Of a stretch of 64,000 nt of DNA, positions 50,403-58,174 are shown one piece after another (the first letter of the stretch is position 1; each line of letters opens with the position of its first letter). A program made the position numbers and the translations under genes. Under the pieces are notes generated by a model. That model searched no databases. It saw only the letters and a program-made list of their open reading frames with translations, and was not told the origin of the DNA. Origin of the DNA: Pseudonocardia benzenivorans CB1190 (GTDB lineage Bacteria > Actinomycetota > Actinomycetes > Mycobacteriales > Pseudonocardiaceae); contig NC_015312.1 of NCBI RefSeq assembly GCF_000196675.2, positions 868,001 through 932,000 of the forward strand, given 5' to 3'.

Positions 50403-50713
50403 CGGGGTAGCCCCCTTCGAGGACGCCGGCGCACCGGCTGAGACTGGACACGCGGCAACACCCCGGCCCGGCGAGCCCGGTTCCGCGCCGCCGCCAGCGC
50501 CTGACCCCGGCGCCGGTTACAGCTCGCATGAGTCAACCGGTCCGGATCACCACCCTGGGCCAGCACCACCGGCGACGAATGATCGGCGTCCAGCTGCTGC
50601 TCCGGGAACATCGGCAAGCCGCACAGCGGGCACGGATCACCCGGCCGCAGAGCCGCCAACAGAGCCGCCCGAGCCCGCTTATGCGGACGCCCGTAGTGAT
50701 TCCGCCGGCTCAC
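50396..50713 (-). CDS. phage-type HNH endonuclease, separated from its promoter by IS21
   Basis: The product (VSRRNHYGRPHKRARAALLA, about 105 residues) has a zinc-bound HNH fold: CPLCGLPMFPEQQLDADHSS (Cys pair and DH), RLTHASCNRRRG. Such nucleases lie near packaging genes in phages. The native GTG AGC start coincides with the 6-bp target duplication of the IS21 element, so the reading frame is intact but the ribosome site and promoter now lie beyond the insertion (54,787 onward). Confidence 0.85.
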   Translation of the reverse strand: MSRRNHYGRPHKRARAALLAALRPGDPCPLCGLPMFPEQQLDADHSSPVVLAQGGDPDRLTHASCNRRRGQALAAARNRARRAGVLPRVQSQPVRRRPRRGLPRW

Positions 50714-50863
50714 TGTCAACGGCCAGCTTGATCTCCCCGCTGGCGGCCAGTAGTTCTCCCCACTGGTGGCCAGATACTTCTCCCCGACGGCGGCCAGATA
50801 TTTCCCCGCCTCGGTCGTGCGTGGTCAGCTCAACGGGCTCACCCCCTTGCCGGCGGTGGCTTG

Positions 50864-52247
50864 GGGAGTGTCAGAGGAACGGTGTAACTGGCCGGGGTGG
50901 CGGCTAGTTTCCGTTGCTGGGGACGATACGGCCGGCGAAGGTGATCGCGAAGGCGTTCAGGGCCGGCTTCCAGCGCATCGCCCAGCGGGTTCGGCCCTTC
51001 CCGGTGGGGTCGAGTGAGCGGGTGACCAGGTAGAGGCACTTCAGCGCGGCCTGCTCGGTCGGGAAGTGCCCCCGGGCCTTGATCGCCCGCCGGTAGCGGG
51101 CGTTGAGCGACTCGATCGCATTCGTGGAGCAGATGACCTTGCGGATCTCCACGTCGTAGTCCAGGAACGGCACGAACTCCGACCACGCCGCCCGCCACAG
51201 CGCGATGATCGCCGGATACTGCCCGCCCCAGGTCTCGGCGAACTCGGCGAACCGGGCCTGGGCCGCGGCCTCGGTCGGGGCGGTGTAGACCGGGCGCAGG
51301 TCCTTGGCCAGCTGCTCCCAGTAGCGCCGGGAGGCGTAGCGGAAGGTGTTGCGGATCAGGTGCAACACACACGTCTGCACCACCGCCTGCGGCCAGGCGG
51401 TGGTGATCGCCTCGGGCAGGCCCTTCAGGCCGTCGCAGACGGCGATGCACACATCGCCGACCCCGCGGTTTTTGATCTCGGTCAGAACCTGCAGCCAGAA
51501 CTTCGCGCCCTCCCCACCGGTGCCGCCCTCGCCGGCCCAGATCCCGAGGATGTCGCGCTGCCCGTCCACGGTCACCCCGATGACCACGTAGAAGGGCCGG
51601 TTGGTGACCTGCCCGTCGCGGACTTTGACGTAGAGAGCGTCGATGAACAGCACCGGATAGACGGCGTCGAGCGGGCGGTTCTGCCACTCGCCCAGCTCGT
51701 CGAGGACCTTGTCGGTGATCCTCGAGATGGTGTCCTTGGAGACCTTGGCCCCGTAGACCTCGGCGAAGTGCGCGGCCACCTCCCCGGTGGTCAGGCCGCG
51801 GGCGGTCAGCGACAGCACGATCTCGTCGATCCCGTCCAGGCGGCGTTGGCGCTTGCGCACGATCTGAGGCTCGAAGCTGGCGTCGCGGTCGCGCGGCACC
51901 TCGATCTCGACCGGGCCGATCTCGGTGAGCACGGTCTTGGTGCGGGTGCCGTTGCGGGAGTTCCCGCCGTCGCGCCCGGCCGGGTCGTGGCGGTCATAGC
52001 CCAGGTGCTCGCTGAGCTCGGCTTCCAGGGCGGTCTCGAGCACTGTTTTGGTCAGCCCGGTGAGCAGCCCGTCCGGGCCGACGAGCTCCACCCCGTCGGC
52101 CTTGGCGGCCTCCACCAACTGCTGAGCGAACTGCTGGTGATCAATCCGAGCCCGCGGCATGGGCTCGATCGTGTCGGTCATTGGTGGTCCTTCCCCCGGG
52201 ACACGCCCGGAGCTACAGACCAGTTACACCGAAGATCGGACACTCCC
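50864..52247 (-). mobile_element. IS256-family insertion sequence (1,384 bp) nested in istB
   Basis: Terminal inverted repeats begin GGGAGTGTC and share CGGTGTAACTGG about 17 bases in. The element is flanked by an 8-bp direct repeat GTGGCTTG (50856-50863 and 52248-52255), the size expected for this family. It encodes one complete transposase. Removing it with one repeat copy restores the last codons of istB. Confidence 0.95.
50904..52181 (-). CDS. IS256-family (Mutator-type) transposase
   Basis: The 425-residue DDE transposase is intact. The catalytic residues lie in PVLFIDALYVKVRDG (first Asp), CIAVCDGLKGLPEA (second Asp) and KVICSTNAIESLNARYRRAI (Glu). The N-terminal region has the usual ELSEHLGYDRHDPAG motif. 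The ATG follows a GGACCACC stretch close to the right inverted repeat. It is probably functional. Confidence 0.97.
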   Translation of the reverse strand: MTDTIEPMPRARIDHQQFAQQLVEAAKADGVELVGPDGLLTGLTKTVLETALEAELSEHLGYDRHDPAGRDGGNSRNGTRTKTVLTEIGPVEIEVPRDRDASFEPQIVRKRQRRLDGIDEIVLSLTARGLTTGEVAAHFAEVYGAKVSKDTISRITDKVLDELGEWQNRPLDAVYPVLFIDALYVKVRDGQVTNRPFYVVIGVTVDGQRDILGIWAGEGGTGGEGAKFWLQVLTEIKNRGVGDVCIAVCDGLKGLPEAITTAWPQAVVQTCVLHLIRNTFRYASRRYWEQLAKDLRPVYTAPTEAAAQARFAEFAETWGGQYPAIIALWRAAWSEFVPFLDYDVEIRKVICSTNAIESLNARYRRAIKARGHFPTEQAALKCLYLVTRSLDPTGKGRTRWAMRWKPALNAFAITFAGRIVPSNGN

Positions 52248-53007
52248 GTGGCTTGTGCGAGCCGGTAGCTGTCACCGTCGGTGACGACGATGTGGGCGTG
52301 GTGCAGGAGCCGGTCGACCGTGGCGGTGGCCAGGGTCTTGGGCATGATCTCGTCGAATCCTGACGGGTGCAGGTTGCTGGAGATGGCCAGGGAGCGGCGT
52401 TCGTAGGCGGCATCGACGAGCCGGTAGAACCCTTCCGCGGCGTCCGGGCTGACCGGCAGGAGCCCGATGTCGTCGACGATGATCAGGTCCGTGCGGATCA
52501 GTCTCGCGAGTGCGCGGGTGATCGAGTCGTCGGCGCGGTGACGACGCACGAGGGCGCCGAGGTCTTCGATGGTGAACCAGGCCACGGTCATCCCCGTCTC
52601 GACCGCGGCCTGACCGAGGGCTTCGCAGAAGTGGGACTTCCCGGTCCCGGACGGCCCGCAGACGCAGAGGTTCTCCCGCCGGCTGACCCACTCCAGCGAG
52701 GTGAGGGCGTCTTGGGTGGGGCGCGGGATGCAGGACGCGCCCGCGTCCCAGTCGTGCAACGTCTTGCCGGCGGGGAACCCAGCTCGTTGGCGGCGGGTGC
52801 GCAGGTTCGTCGCGTCGCGGCCGGCGGCTTCCTCGGCCAGCAGCACCCGGACGAGCTCGGCATGGTCCCAGCGTTGTGCTCGCGCGGTGGGCACGAGTTC
52901 GACGAGGTGGCGGCGGATGTGGGGCAGCTTCAACCGCCGCGTCAGCGCGACGGCCTCGGCGAGCGGGTCCCGCCCGATGCCGGCACTGATCCGGTGGCCG
53001 CGTTCAT
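52248..53007 (-). pseudogene. istB: IstB ATPase of IS21, C-terminus cut by IS256
   Basis: IstB is the AAA+ helper of IS21 transposition. The fragment has KLPHIRRHLVELVPTARAQR, Walker A GPSGTGKSHFCEALG, Walker B LIIVDDIGLLPVS and DGDSYRLAQAT. There the IS256 insertion replaces the natural end AGKGVSPLS (codons at 50825-50855) by a foreign 21-residue tail. The start is unclear too: the ATG that overlaps the istA stop (TCATGA, 53005-53007) is in a different frame and stops after 21 codons. The IstB frame offers only a TTG just before KLPHIRR, so a second frameshift may exist. Confidence 0.85.
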
Positions 53008-54650
53008 GACGGCCCTGCCGGGTCGAGCCCTGCCGGGTCGAGCCCTGCCGGGTCGAGCCCTGCCGGGTCGAGCCCTGCCGGGTCGAGCCCTGCCGGGTCG
53101 AGCCCTGACGGGTCGGTTTCGGGTGGTGGGGTGATGCCGAAGCCGGACCAGGCGGAAGTGCCGGGTTGCAAGCTGTGGTCCTCGCTGGCGCGGATGGTGG
53201 GCTTGTTGACGTTGCGGCCGGCTTGGTGGGCGAGGATGCGCAGGACGTCGTTCTCGGCGAACCGGCCCGCGACCGCGGCCGTGCCCAGCGCGCGGTCGAC
53301 CTCGCCGGGTGGGTGCAGCTTCGCCAGCGCGACCGCTTCGGCCATCTTCCGGCGCACCCCGCGCGCACCCGCCCCGGCCGCCTCGACCAGCCAGGACGCT
53401 GCGCCCGGGCCGAGCGCCAGGAACTCGGCCTCCGCGGCACTGCCCGCGCGTGGGGTGCGTTCTCCGGCGGCGTTCGCGGCCGTGGTGGGTGGCGGGTAAT
53501 GCTCGTCGCGGATCGAGGGCGTGCCCGGCGTCGAGCGGGCATGGCGGGCGACCTCTGTGGGGCCGCTGCCGGGTCCGTGCCCCTCCAACGGGGCATCGAC
53601 GGCGGTGATGACCAGGTCGTCGCCGTGGAACCGGACCCAGACTCGAGTGTCGACCAGCTGATGCGGCACCGAGTAGCGCACCCCGTCGACCGAGACGGTG
53701 GCGTCCCAGTTCACCCGCCGGGTCGTGCCGAACGCGACGGTGAACGGCCGATCGGGCAACGGATGCAGCCGGGTGCGTTCCTCGGCCAACGCCTCGACCG
53801 GCGGGCGGCGGGTCTCCCGATGCGGCCGCGCGTTGACCTGCTCGCAGAAGCTTCGACACGCCGTCTCAAGCTGAGCGAAGGTGCGGTACTCCTCGAGCAG
53901 GTTCGCCGCGGTCGGGACGAGGTCGGCCTTGGAGATCCGCACCGTCGCTTCGGACCCGCCCTTGGACTGCGGGTCCGCCGGCACGCAGGTGCGGATCGTC
54001 ATCCCGTAGTGCCGCCCGACCGCGACGATCTCCGGGTGGCGCACCGCGATCCCCGCGACATGATCGACCGACACGGTGCGTTCGTTGTCGGTCAGCGCGT
54101 AGGTCGGCACCCCGCCCAGCCGGCGCAGCGTGGTGTCGATGCAGGCCACGATCGTGGGCAGGGTGCGGTCGAAGACCGCGAGCACGACCCGGAACCGCGA
54201 CCAGGCCAGCCACGCGCACCACAGATTCGTGCGGCGCCCGGCAACGCGGGGGCCCTCGCCCCAGTCCCACTGCAGCCACAGCCCCGGCTCGACCACCCAC
54301 GGCCGAAACACCCGCCGCTGCCCGGCCCGCAGCCGGGCCTTCACCTGCGCGACGGTGCGGCGGGTGGTGCGCTCCCCGCCGGTGAAGCCCATCGCGAGCA
54401 GCCGCTCGTGCACCACGTCGGCGCGCACCCGCCCGTCGGAGCGCACCACCAGTTCTTCGATCTTGTCCAGGTACTCATCGATCGGTCGTGCCCGGTGCTC
54501 GCGAGCGACCGGGGGTTGACCGGCCTCCCGCAGCGCCACATAGCGGGCGACGGTGTGGTGATCACAACCGGCCAACTCCGCGGCGGCGCGGTAACTGCCC
54601 GTGAGGTCGAACGCCTCCAGGATCTCCATGATCTCCTCGTCTCGCTTCAC
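53004..54650 (-). CDS. istA: IS21-family transposase IstA
   Basis: The 548-residue transposase has an N-terminal HTH (GSYRAAAELAGCDHHTVARY) and a rve integrase core with Asp in WLQWDWGEG, Asp in YALTDNERTVSVD and Glu in SKGGSEATVRISKA. After it comes the beta-barrel region (VNWDATVSVDGVRYSVPHQL). The C-terminus is unusual: the last 35 residues are GLDPA pentapeptide repeats from a 15-bp tandem repeat. Length and motifs suggest it is otherwise intact. Confidence 0.93.
   Translation of the reverse strand: MKRDEEIMEILEAFDLTGSYRAAAELAGCDHHTVARYVALREAGQPPVAREHRARPIDEYLDKIEELVVRSDGRVRADVVHERLLAMGFTGGERTTRRTVAQVKARLRAGQRRVFRPWVVEPGLWLQWDWGEGPRVAGRRTNLWCAWLAWSRFRVVLAVFDRTLPTIVACIDTTLRRLGGVPTYALTDNERTVSVDHVAGIAVRHPEIVAVGRHYGMTIRTCVPADPQSKGGSEATVRISKADLVPTAANLLEEYRTFAQLETACRSFCEQVNARPHRETRRPPVEALAEERTRLHPLPDRPFTVAFGTTRRVNWDATVSVDGVRYSVPHQLVDTRVWVRFHGDDLVITAVDAPLEGHGPGSGPTEVARHARSTPGTPSIRDEHYPPPTTAANAAGERTPRAGSAAEAEFLALGPGAASWLVEAAGAGARGVRRKMAEAVALAKLHPPGEVDRALGTAAVAGRFAENDVLRILAHQAGRNVNKPTIRASEDHSLQPGTSAWSGFGITPPPETDPSGLDPAGLDPAGLDPAGLDPAGLDPAGLDPAGPS
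53012..53116. repeat. 15-bp tandem repeat at the istA/istB junction
   Basis: Seven units of GCCCTGCCGGGTCGA, the last slightly diverged, encode GLDPA repeats at the IstA C-terminus and end 5 bases before its stop. In the IstB frame the same bases read RQGST. Copy number could vary by slippage. Confidence 0.9.
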
Positions 54651-54786
54651 CGGCAGACCCTCACCACCGGCATCGGATGCTTGATCACCGGGGAGATATC
54701 TGGCCGCCAGCGGGGAGATCGCTGGCCATCAGTGGGGCGGTAAATGGCCGCCTACGGGGAGTTTGGACTGGCCGCTGTCAGCTCAC

Positions 54787-55207
54787 CCGAACCACCCCAC
54801 GCGTGAGGGGACGACGTGACGCGTGACAGGCGTAACGCGGACCCCCACCGACCATCCTGACCAGGCAGGCATCACTGTGAGTGACCAGACTGACGGATCA
54901 CACCCCCGGCAAGATCGCTCAGAGAGAGGAGATACGGACCAGTCCGGGGTCGTTCGGCGTTCGCCCTGTTCGCGGGCCTGGCGCCCCCCTACCCCTGGGT
55001 GTTCTCGCAGGTCAGAGCGTTGCAGCTTGTTGATCAGTTGTGGATCACTTGTTGATCTCTGTTGATCGTCTAGTTGATCGAGTTGATGATCGACTTGCTG
55101 TGTTGACACAGCGTGACGTTGGGTGCGGTCGCCTGTCGCTCCTGCCGTGCCACCACCACGGGCGTGGTGTGGTCGGGTGGTGGTGCGGGGCAGCGTGTCG
55201 CTGGGGG
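54787..55207. other. noncoding region right of IS21 with iteron-like array
   Basis: No gene is visible in 420 bases. This must contain the native promoter of the HNH-led minus-strand operon that IS21 displaced. The right part is AT-richer than its surroundings and contains the GATC repeats described separately. Confidence 0.6.
55027..55094. repeat. iteron-like array of six GATC boxes at ~11-bp spacing
   Basis: GATC occurs at 55032, 55043, 55054, 55064, 55076 and 55088, i.e. at spacings of 11, 11, 10, 12 and 12 bases, within the consensus TTGTTGATCnn. Spacing of one helical turn places all boxes on one DNA face. The array is AT-richer than the flanks. It could be a replication origin, a partition site or an operator for an element-encoded regulator. 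Confidence 0.6.
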
Positions 55208-55516
55208 TCATGGCCTGGCCTCGCCACTGGATGGGGGCAGGCGCAGTCCCTGCTTCACTGCGGCTACCTCGACGAGGAGCTCGGCTGGGTCTGCGCCGGT
55301 GGGTGCGGTGATGAGGGCGGCGAGGTCCGCGAGTAGGTGGGCGGCGATGGTGCAGCTCACCCACTCGGGTATCTGCCCGACGAGGCGCCGGGTGAGGTCC
55401 CGCCTCAGCTCGGTGTCTCGGAGGGTGACGGCGCGGGCTGTGCCGAGGAGCAGGGTCGCGGCTTCGTTGGCGTATGCCTCGAGGTCCTCGTCGGGTGCTG
55501 GGAACTGGCTGGTCAC
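55208..55516 (-). CDS. hypothetical protein downstream of the WhiB-like gene
   Basis: This 102-residue acidic, helical protein (EDLEAYANEAATLLLGTARA, TIAAHLLADLAALITAPTGA) has no recognised family. The GTG start overlaps the stop of the WhiB-like gene (GTGA), so it is the last gene of the replication/regulation operon. Confidence 0.6.
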   Translation of the reverse strand: MTSQFPAPDEDLEAYANEAATLLLGTARAVTLRDTELRRDLTRRLVGQIPEWVSCTIAAHLLADLAALITAPTGADPAELLVEVAAVKQGLRLPPSSGEARP

Positions 55517-55836
55517 GATGCGTCCTCGAGCTGAGCGATCGCGCGGGTGGTGCGGGCGCTGACTCCGCGGGCTTGTCCGGCCCACACGCCCTGCTGGAAC
55601 CGGGGCGGGAGTTCAGCGAAGCCGGCCTCGCAGAGCTCGATAGCAGGACAGGCCCGGCAGGTGCGGCACGCGGCTGCGATGCGGGCGACCCGCTCGTCGG
55701 GGGTTTCGTCGGGTCCCGCGTCGATGTCGAAGTCGCCGACCCGGGTTCGGCAGGGCAGGTCGGGCTGCTGGTAGAGCCGAACGAGTGGGCCGTTCGGGCT
55801 GAGCGTGTAGAGCGTGGGCTCGTCAGCTCGTGGCAT
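55513..55836 (-). CDS. WhiB-like Fe-S transcriptional regulator
   Basis: The 107-residue product has the four conserved cysteines in DLPCRTRVGDF, CRTCRACPAIELC, and the G[IV]WGG-like turn GVWAGQ followed by a basic region. WhiB-like proteins carry a 4Fe-4S cluster and bind sigma factors. They are confined to actinobacteria and their phages and elements. The ATG follows AGGAGG. It is 50 bases downstream of the RepA-like gene. Confidence 0.88.
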   Translation of the reverse strand: MPRADEPTLYTLSPNGPLVRLYQQPDLPCRTRVGDFDIDAGPDETPDERVARIAAACRTCRACPAIELCEAGFAELPPRFQQGVWAGQARGVSARTTRAIAQLEDAS

Positions 55837-55885
55837 CGGGGCCTCCTGGTTGTTGGGGAGCGTGGGGGAGCGGCGGCCGGGACGG

Positions 55886-57340
55886 TCAGGCTGGTTCGCC
55901 ACTGACGCGCCAGTGGTCGGTGATGTGGTGCACGGGCGCAGTGGCGCCACCAGTCGTGCCGTGCACGTGGGGTGGCACGACTGGCTCAGTTGTGCCAGTC
56001 GTGCCACTAGAAACGTGCAGGTCAGGCCCAGTTGTGCCAGTCGTGCCACCGTCACGTGCACGTGGCACGTCCGTGGCAGGACTGGCGTCACTGTCGGGGA
56101 GCGACCAGTGGGGCTGCCGTGGCAAGCCGTCCTCGGTCTCAACACCGGCATGGGTCTGACCTGGGGAATCAACACTCTCAACGGTGTCATCAGTAGTTCG
56201 GGGATGACCGGCGTTGCCGTGTCTGTCGACCCCTGTTGAGAGTGTTGAATGTGTTGAAGTGTTGTCACAGGACTTGTAGACGCCGCGTCCCACCTTGCGG
56301 AGCCGCCCAGTCTTCTCCAGCCGGGACAGGTAAACGCCGGCCTGCTGGGTACTGATGCCGAGCTTCTCGCCGACGGCGGTCGGGCCGATGCCGTCGAGGC
56401 TGTCGGCGACGAGGGCGATGATGTCGGCGCTGCGGTCGCTGACGCCCTCCGAGACGCGGGCAGTAGTGGCGGCCTTGCGTGCCTCGACCAGCGACCCGCC
56501 GGTGAGGGTCCAGAGGCCGCTGGGGTTCTTCTCGACGGCGTACTCGGCTTCGAAGATGTCGCGGCCAGTGACCTTGAGGAGCCCACCGTCGTCGGTGCGG
56601 CTGCGAGCCAGGACGACGGTGGAGTCGGCGGCGCCGGTGACGCCGAGGGTGCCGGAGACGGAGTCGACGAAGTCGTCGCTGCCGAGCTTGCGGGTGTGGT
56701 GCACCAGGATCAGCGCGGCGCCGGGTGCGGCGTCGATGACCCGCTTGAAGGCGCCCACGGCGCGGTAGTCGCGTTCGTACGCCGACTCGCCGGCGCGGCT
56801 GGATGGCATGACCTTGCCCAAGGTGTCGACGATGACGGTGGGGCGGTCGTTCTGGTGCTGCTCGACCCACTCGGCGACGGTCTCGACGGCGAGCTGGTGC
56901 TCGACCTCGAGCAGGATGTCGAGGTTCCAGGGGATGCGCCGCCCGTTGCCGAGGAGGGACCGGGAGCGGGACTGCAGACGCCGCCATCCGTCCTCAAGTG
57001 CGAGGTACAGCACGGGTCGGCCCGGGCCGACGGGCAGGCAGCCGAACACGCGGGTGCCTGCCGCGACGGAGAGCGCGATGTGCAGCACGGCCCAGCTCTT
57101 GCCGACCTTCGGTGCGCCGGCGAACACCGTGGTGCCCTCGGCGATGACGTCGGGGACGACGTACTGCAGCGGAGGGAACACCTGGTCTTCGAGCCAGGAG
57201 CCGGACCGCATGCGGCCGAGCAGGCTGGGTGATGGTTCCCACTCGTCGGGCCCGGGGTCGGGCGGGAGATCGTCGTACGGTGTGTCGCCTCCGAGCCGGC
57301 CGTACGGGTCGTCCCCGTCGTGGGAGCGTTCCCTGCTCAC
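55886..57340 (-). CDS. RepA-like AAA ATPase with C-terminal winged helix
   Basis: The 484-residue product has an AAA_25/RepA-type RecA fold: Walker A VFAGAPKVGKSWAVLHIA, VLYLALEDGWRRLQSR, Walker B PTVIVDTLGKVMP and LILVHHTRKLGSDDFVDSVS. A winged helix follows (GPTAVGEKLGISTQQAGVYL). The last 110 residues are Thr/Gly/His-rich and probably disordered; their DNA contains 11-bp repeats. The family includes plasmid replicative helicases, so it is the best candidate for element replication. The GTG start overlaps the upstream stop (GTGA). Confidence 0.82.
   Translation of the reverse strand: MSRERSHDGDDPYGRLGGDTPYDDLPPDPGPDEWEPSPSLLGRMRSGSWLEDQVFPPLQYVVPDVIAEGTTVFAGAPKVGKSWAVLHIALSVAAGTRVFGCLPVGPGRPVLYLALEDGWRRLQSRSRSLLGNGRRIPWNLDILLEVEHQLAVETVAEWVEQHQNDRPTVIVDTLGKVMPSSRAGESAYERDYRAVGAFKRVIDAAPGAALILVHHTRKLGSDDFVDSVSGTLGVTGAADSTVVLARSRTDDGGLLKVTGRDIFEAEYAVEKNPSGLWTLTGGSLVEARKAATTARVSEGVSDRSADIIALVADSLDGIGPTAVGEKLGISTQQAGVYLSRLEKTGRLRKVGRGVYKSCDNTSTHSTLSTGVDRHGNAGHPRTTDDTVESVDSPGQTHAGVETEDGLPRQPHWSLPDSDASPATDVPRARDGGTTGTTGPDLHVSSGTTGTTEPVVPPHVHGTTGGATAPVHHITDHWRVSGEPA
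55950..56047. repeat. four copies of CCAGTCGTGCC inside the 3' end of the RepA-like gene
   Basis: Exact 11-bp copies lie at 55950-55960, 55995-56005 and 56037-56047, with an inverted copy at 55974-55984. The last two share a longer 20-bp match. They are translated as Gly/Thr repeats (GTTGTTG), so selection at the DNA or protein level cannot be told apart from sequence alone. Confidence 0.6.
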
Positions 57341-57615
57341 GCTGCGCCGCCCTCCAGGGTTCGGCCCGGGCGCTCGCGGCGGCGCTGCAGCTCGGCATAG
57401 GGCACATGGTTGGTGGCCACTCGGCGCCAGTAGTCGCGGTCGCCGCCGTGGACGTCGCGACTGGCTTCGCGAACGGCGCGGCGGCCGGCGCGGACCTCGA
57501 GGGCGAGGCGGGCTGCGATGACGACGCCGTCGTCGTCGGGCAACGTGGCCACGGCGACCCCGACGGCGATCGGGTCGAGGTCGCTCTCGGTCAGGTCGGA
57601 GTGCGGGGGCCTCAT
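57337..57615 (-). CDS. small hypothetical protein of the rep operon
   Basis: This 92-residue helical protein (LTESDLDPIAVGVAVATLPD, AARLALEVRAGRRAVREASR) has no recognised family. It overlaps neighbours on both sides: its ATG lies in the upstream stop and its TGA in the ATPase start. Confidence 0.6.
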   Translation of the reverse strand: MRPPHSDLTESDLDPIAVGVAVATLPDDDGVVIAARLALEVRAGRRAVREASRDVHGGDRDYWRRVATNHVPYAELQRRRERPGRTLEGGAA

Positions 57616-57893
57616 CCGCGCCACCACCGTCCGGTGCGGGCGCAGCGGCGGGGCGGGGCAGCGGTCCAGCACGCGCAGGCGTTGTGATGGTCGAGCCAGT
57701 CGAGGGCGTCCTGGACGGCGCGGCGCCGGCGAGCGCGGGCGAGGGCGACGACGTTCGCCAGTGAGCTCGCGGACGTCGTACGATCACGGAGTCCAGTAGA
57801 TGTGCATGCAGGTTGCGATTCGTTTCCCGCGCCATCGCCGCCTGGGTACGGCCCCCGAGCGACACACTCGGGGGCCTTGCCGTTTCTGCTCAT
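57612..57893 (-). CDS. small hypothetical protein between excisionase and rep genes
   Basis: The 93-residue frame starts ATGAGCAGAAAC inside the excisionase stop and ends in the ATG of the next gene. The second half (VVALARARRRRAVQDALDWL, NACACWTAAPPRRC) looks like a basic helix with a Cys cluster; the first third is low-complexity. Coupling on both sides is the main support. Confidence 0.45.
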   Translation of the reverse strand: MSRNGKAPECVARGPYPGGDGAGNESQPACTSTGLRDRTTSASSLANVVALARARRRRAVQDALDWLDHHNACACWTAAPPRRCARTGRWWRG

Positions 57894-58093
57894 GCCGACC
57901 GCGCCCCAATGTGGTCAGCGGCGCGCTGCTCGTCGATCCAGGAGCGGACGTCGGAGCGGTCGAACACAACGGCGCGGCCGAGTCGGAACCCCTTGGGCCC
58001 AGCGCCTTGCGCACGCCAGTTCAGCAAGGTCTTGCGGGACACGCGGAGTTCCGCCGCGACCTCGTCGAGGGTCATCAAGTCAGGCGAGCTCAT
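57890..58093 (-). CDS. excisionase-like HTH_17 (MerR-type) DNA-binding protein
   Basis: The 67-residue product (MSSPDLMTLDEVAAELRVSR, KTLLNWRAQGAGPKGFRLGR, VVFDRSDVRSWIDEQ) is a typical HTH_17 excisionase-like protein. In AICEs, Xis-like proteins direct the integrase to excise. ATG 58093 gives the usual length; upstream starts would add about 20 residues. It heads the minus-strand rep operon, divergent from the XRE regulator. Confidence 0.82.
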   Translation of the reverse strand: MSSPDLMTLDEVAAELRVSRKTLLNWRAQGAGPKGFRLGRAVVFDRSDVRSWIDEQRAADHIGARSA

Positions 58094-58174
58094 GCCCAGA
58101 CTCCGATTCTTTGTTGGCATCAAGCCGTACTTCTTCAGGAAGCACATCCGCACCATGCCGTCCGGGACGTTGCG
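58094..58174. promoter_or_regulatory. divergent control region between xis-rep and the XRE-int operon
   Basis: The 81-bp gap between two outward genes must hold both promoters. It includes a slightly AT-richer core (TTCTTTGTTGGCATC, 58109-58123). No clear operator palindrome was found. Confidence 0.4.

Larger units (their letters stand above)
50714..54780 (-). mobile_element. IS21-family insertion sequence interrupted by IS256
   Basis: Ends start with TGTCAACGGCCAG (left) and the matching inverted TGACAGCGGCCAG (right end, minus strand). A 6-bp target duplication GCTCAC occurs at 50708-50713 and 54781-54786. Multiple internal terminal repeats (variants of TGGCGGCCAGATATCTCCCC) occur four times at the left and about four times at the right end, as is typical of IS21. 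The element encodes istA and istB; without the nested IS256 and its 8-bp duplication it would be about 2,675 bp. Confidence 0.92.

Noticed and set aside
44527..50713. Complete prophage or extracellular contractile injection system
   Set aside because: Only the tape measure and probable chaperone are recognisable; there is no sheath, tube, baseplate, capsid, portal or terminase gene.
53012..53116. CRISPR-like or VNTR regulatory array at the istA end
   Set aside because: It is a pure 15-bp tandem repeat inside coding sequence without spacers.
55021..55110. CRISPR array
   Set aside because: The repeated GATC units are 11 bp with no spacers of 25-40 bp and no cas genes nearby.
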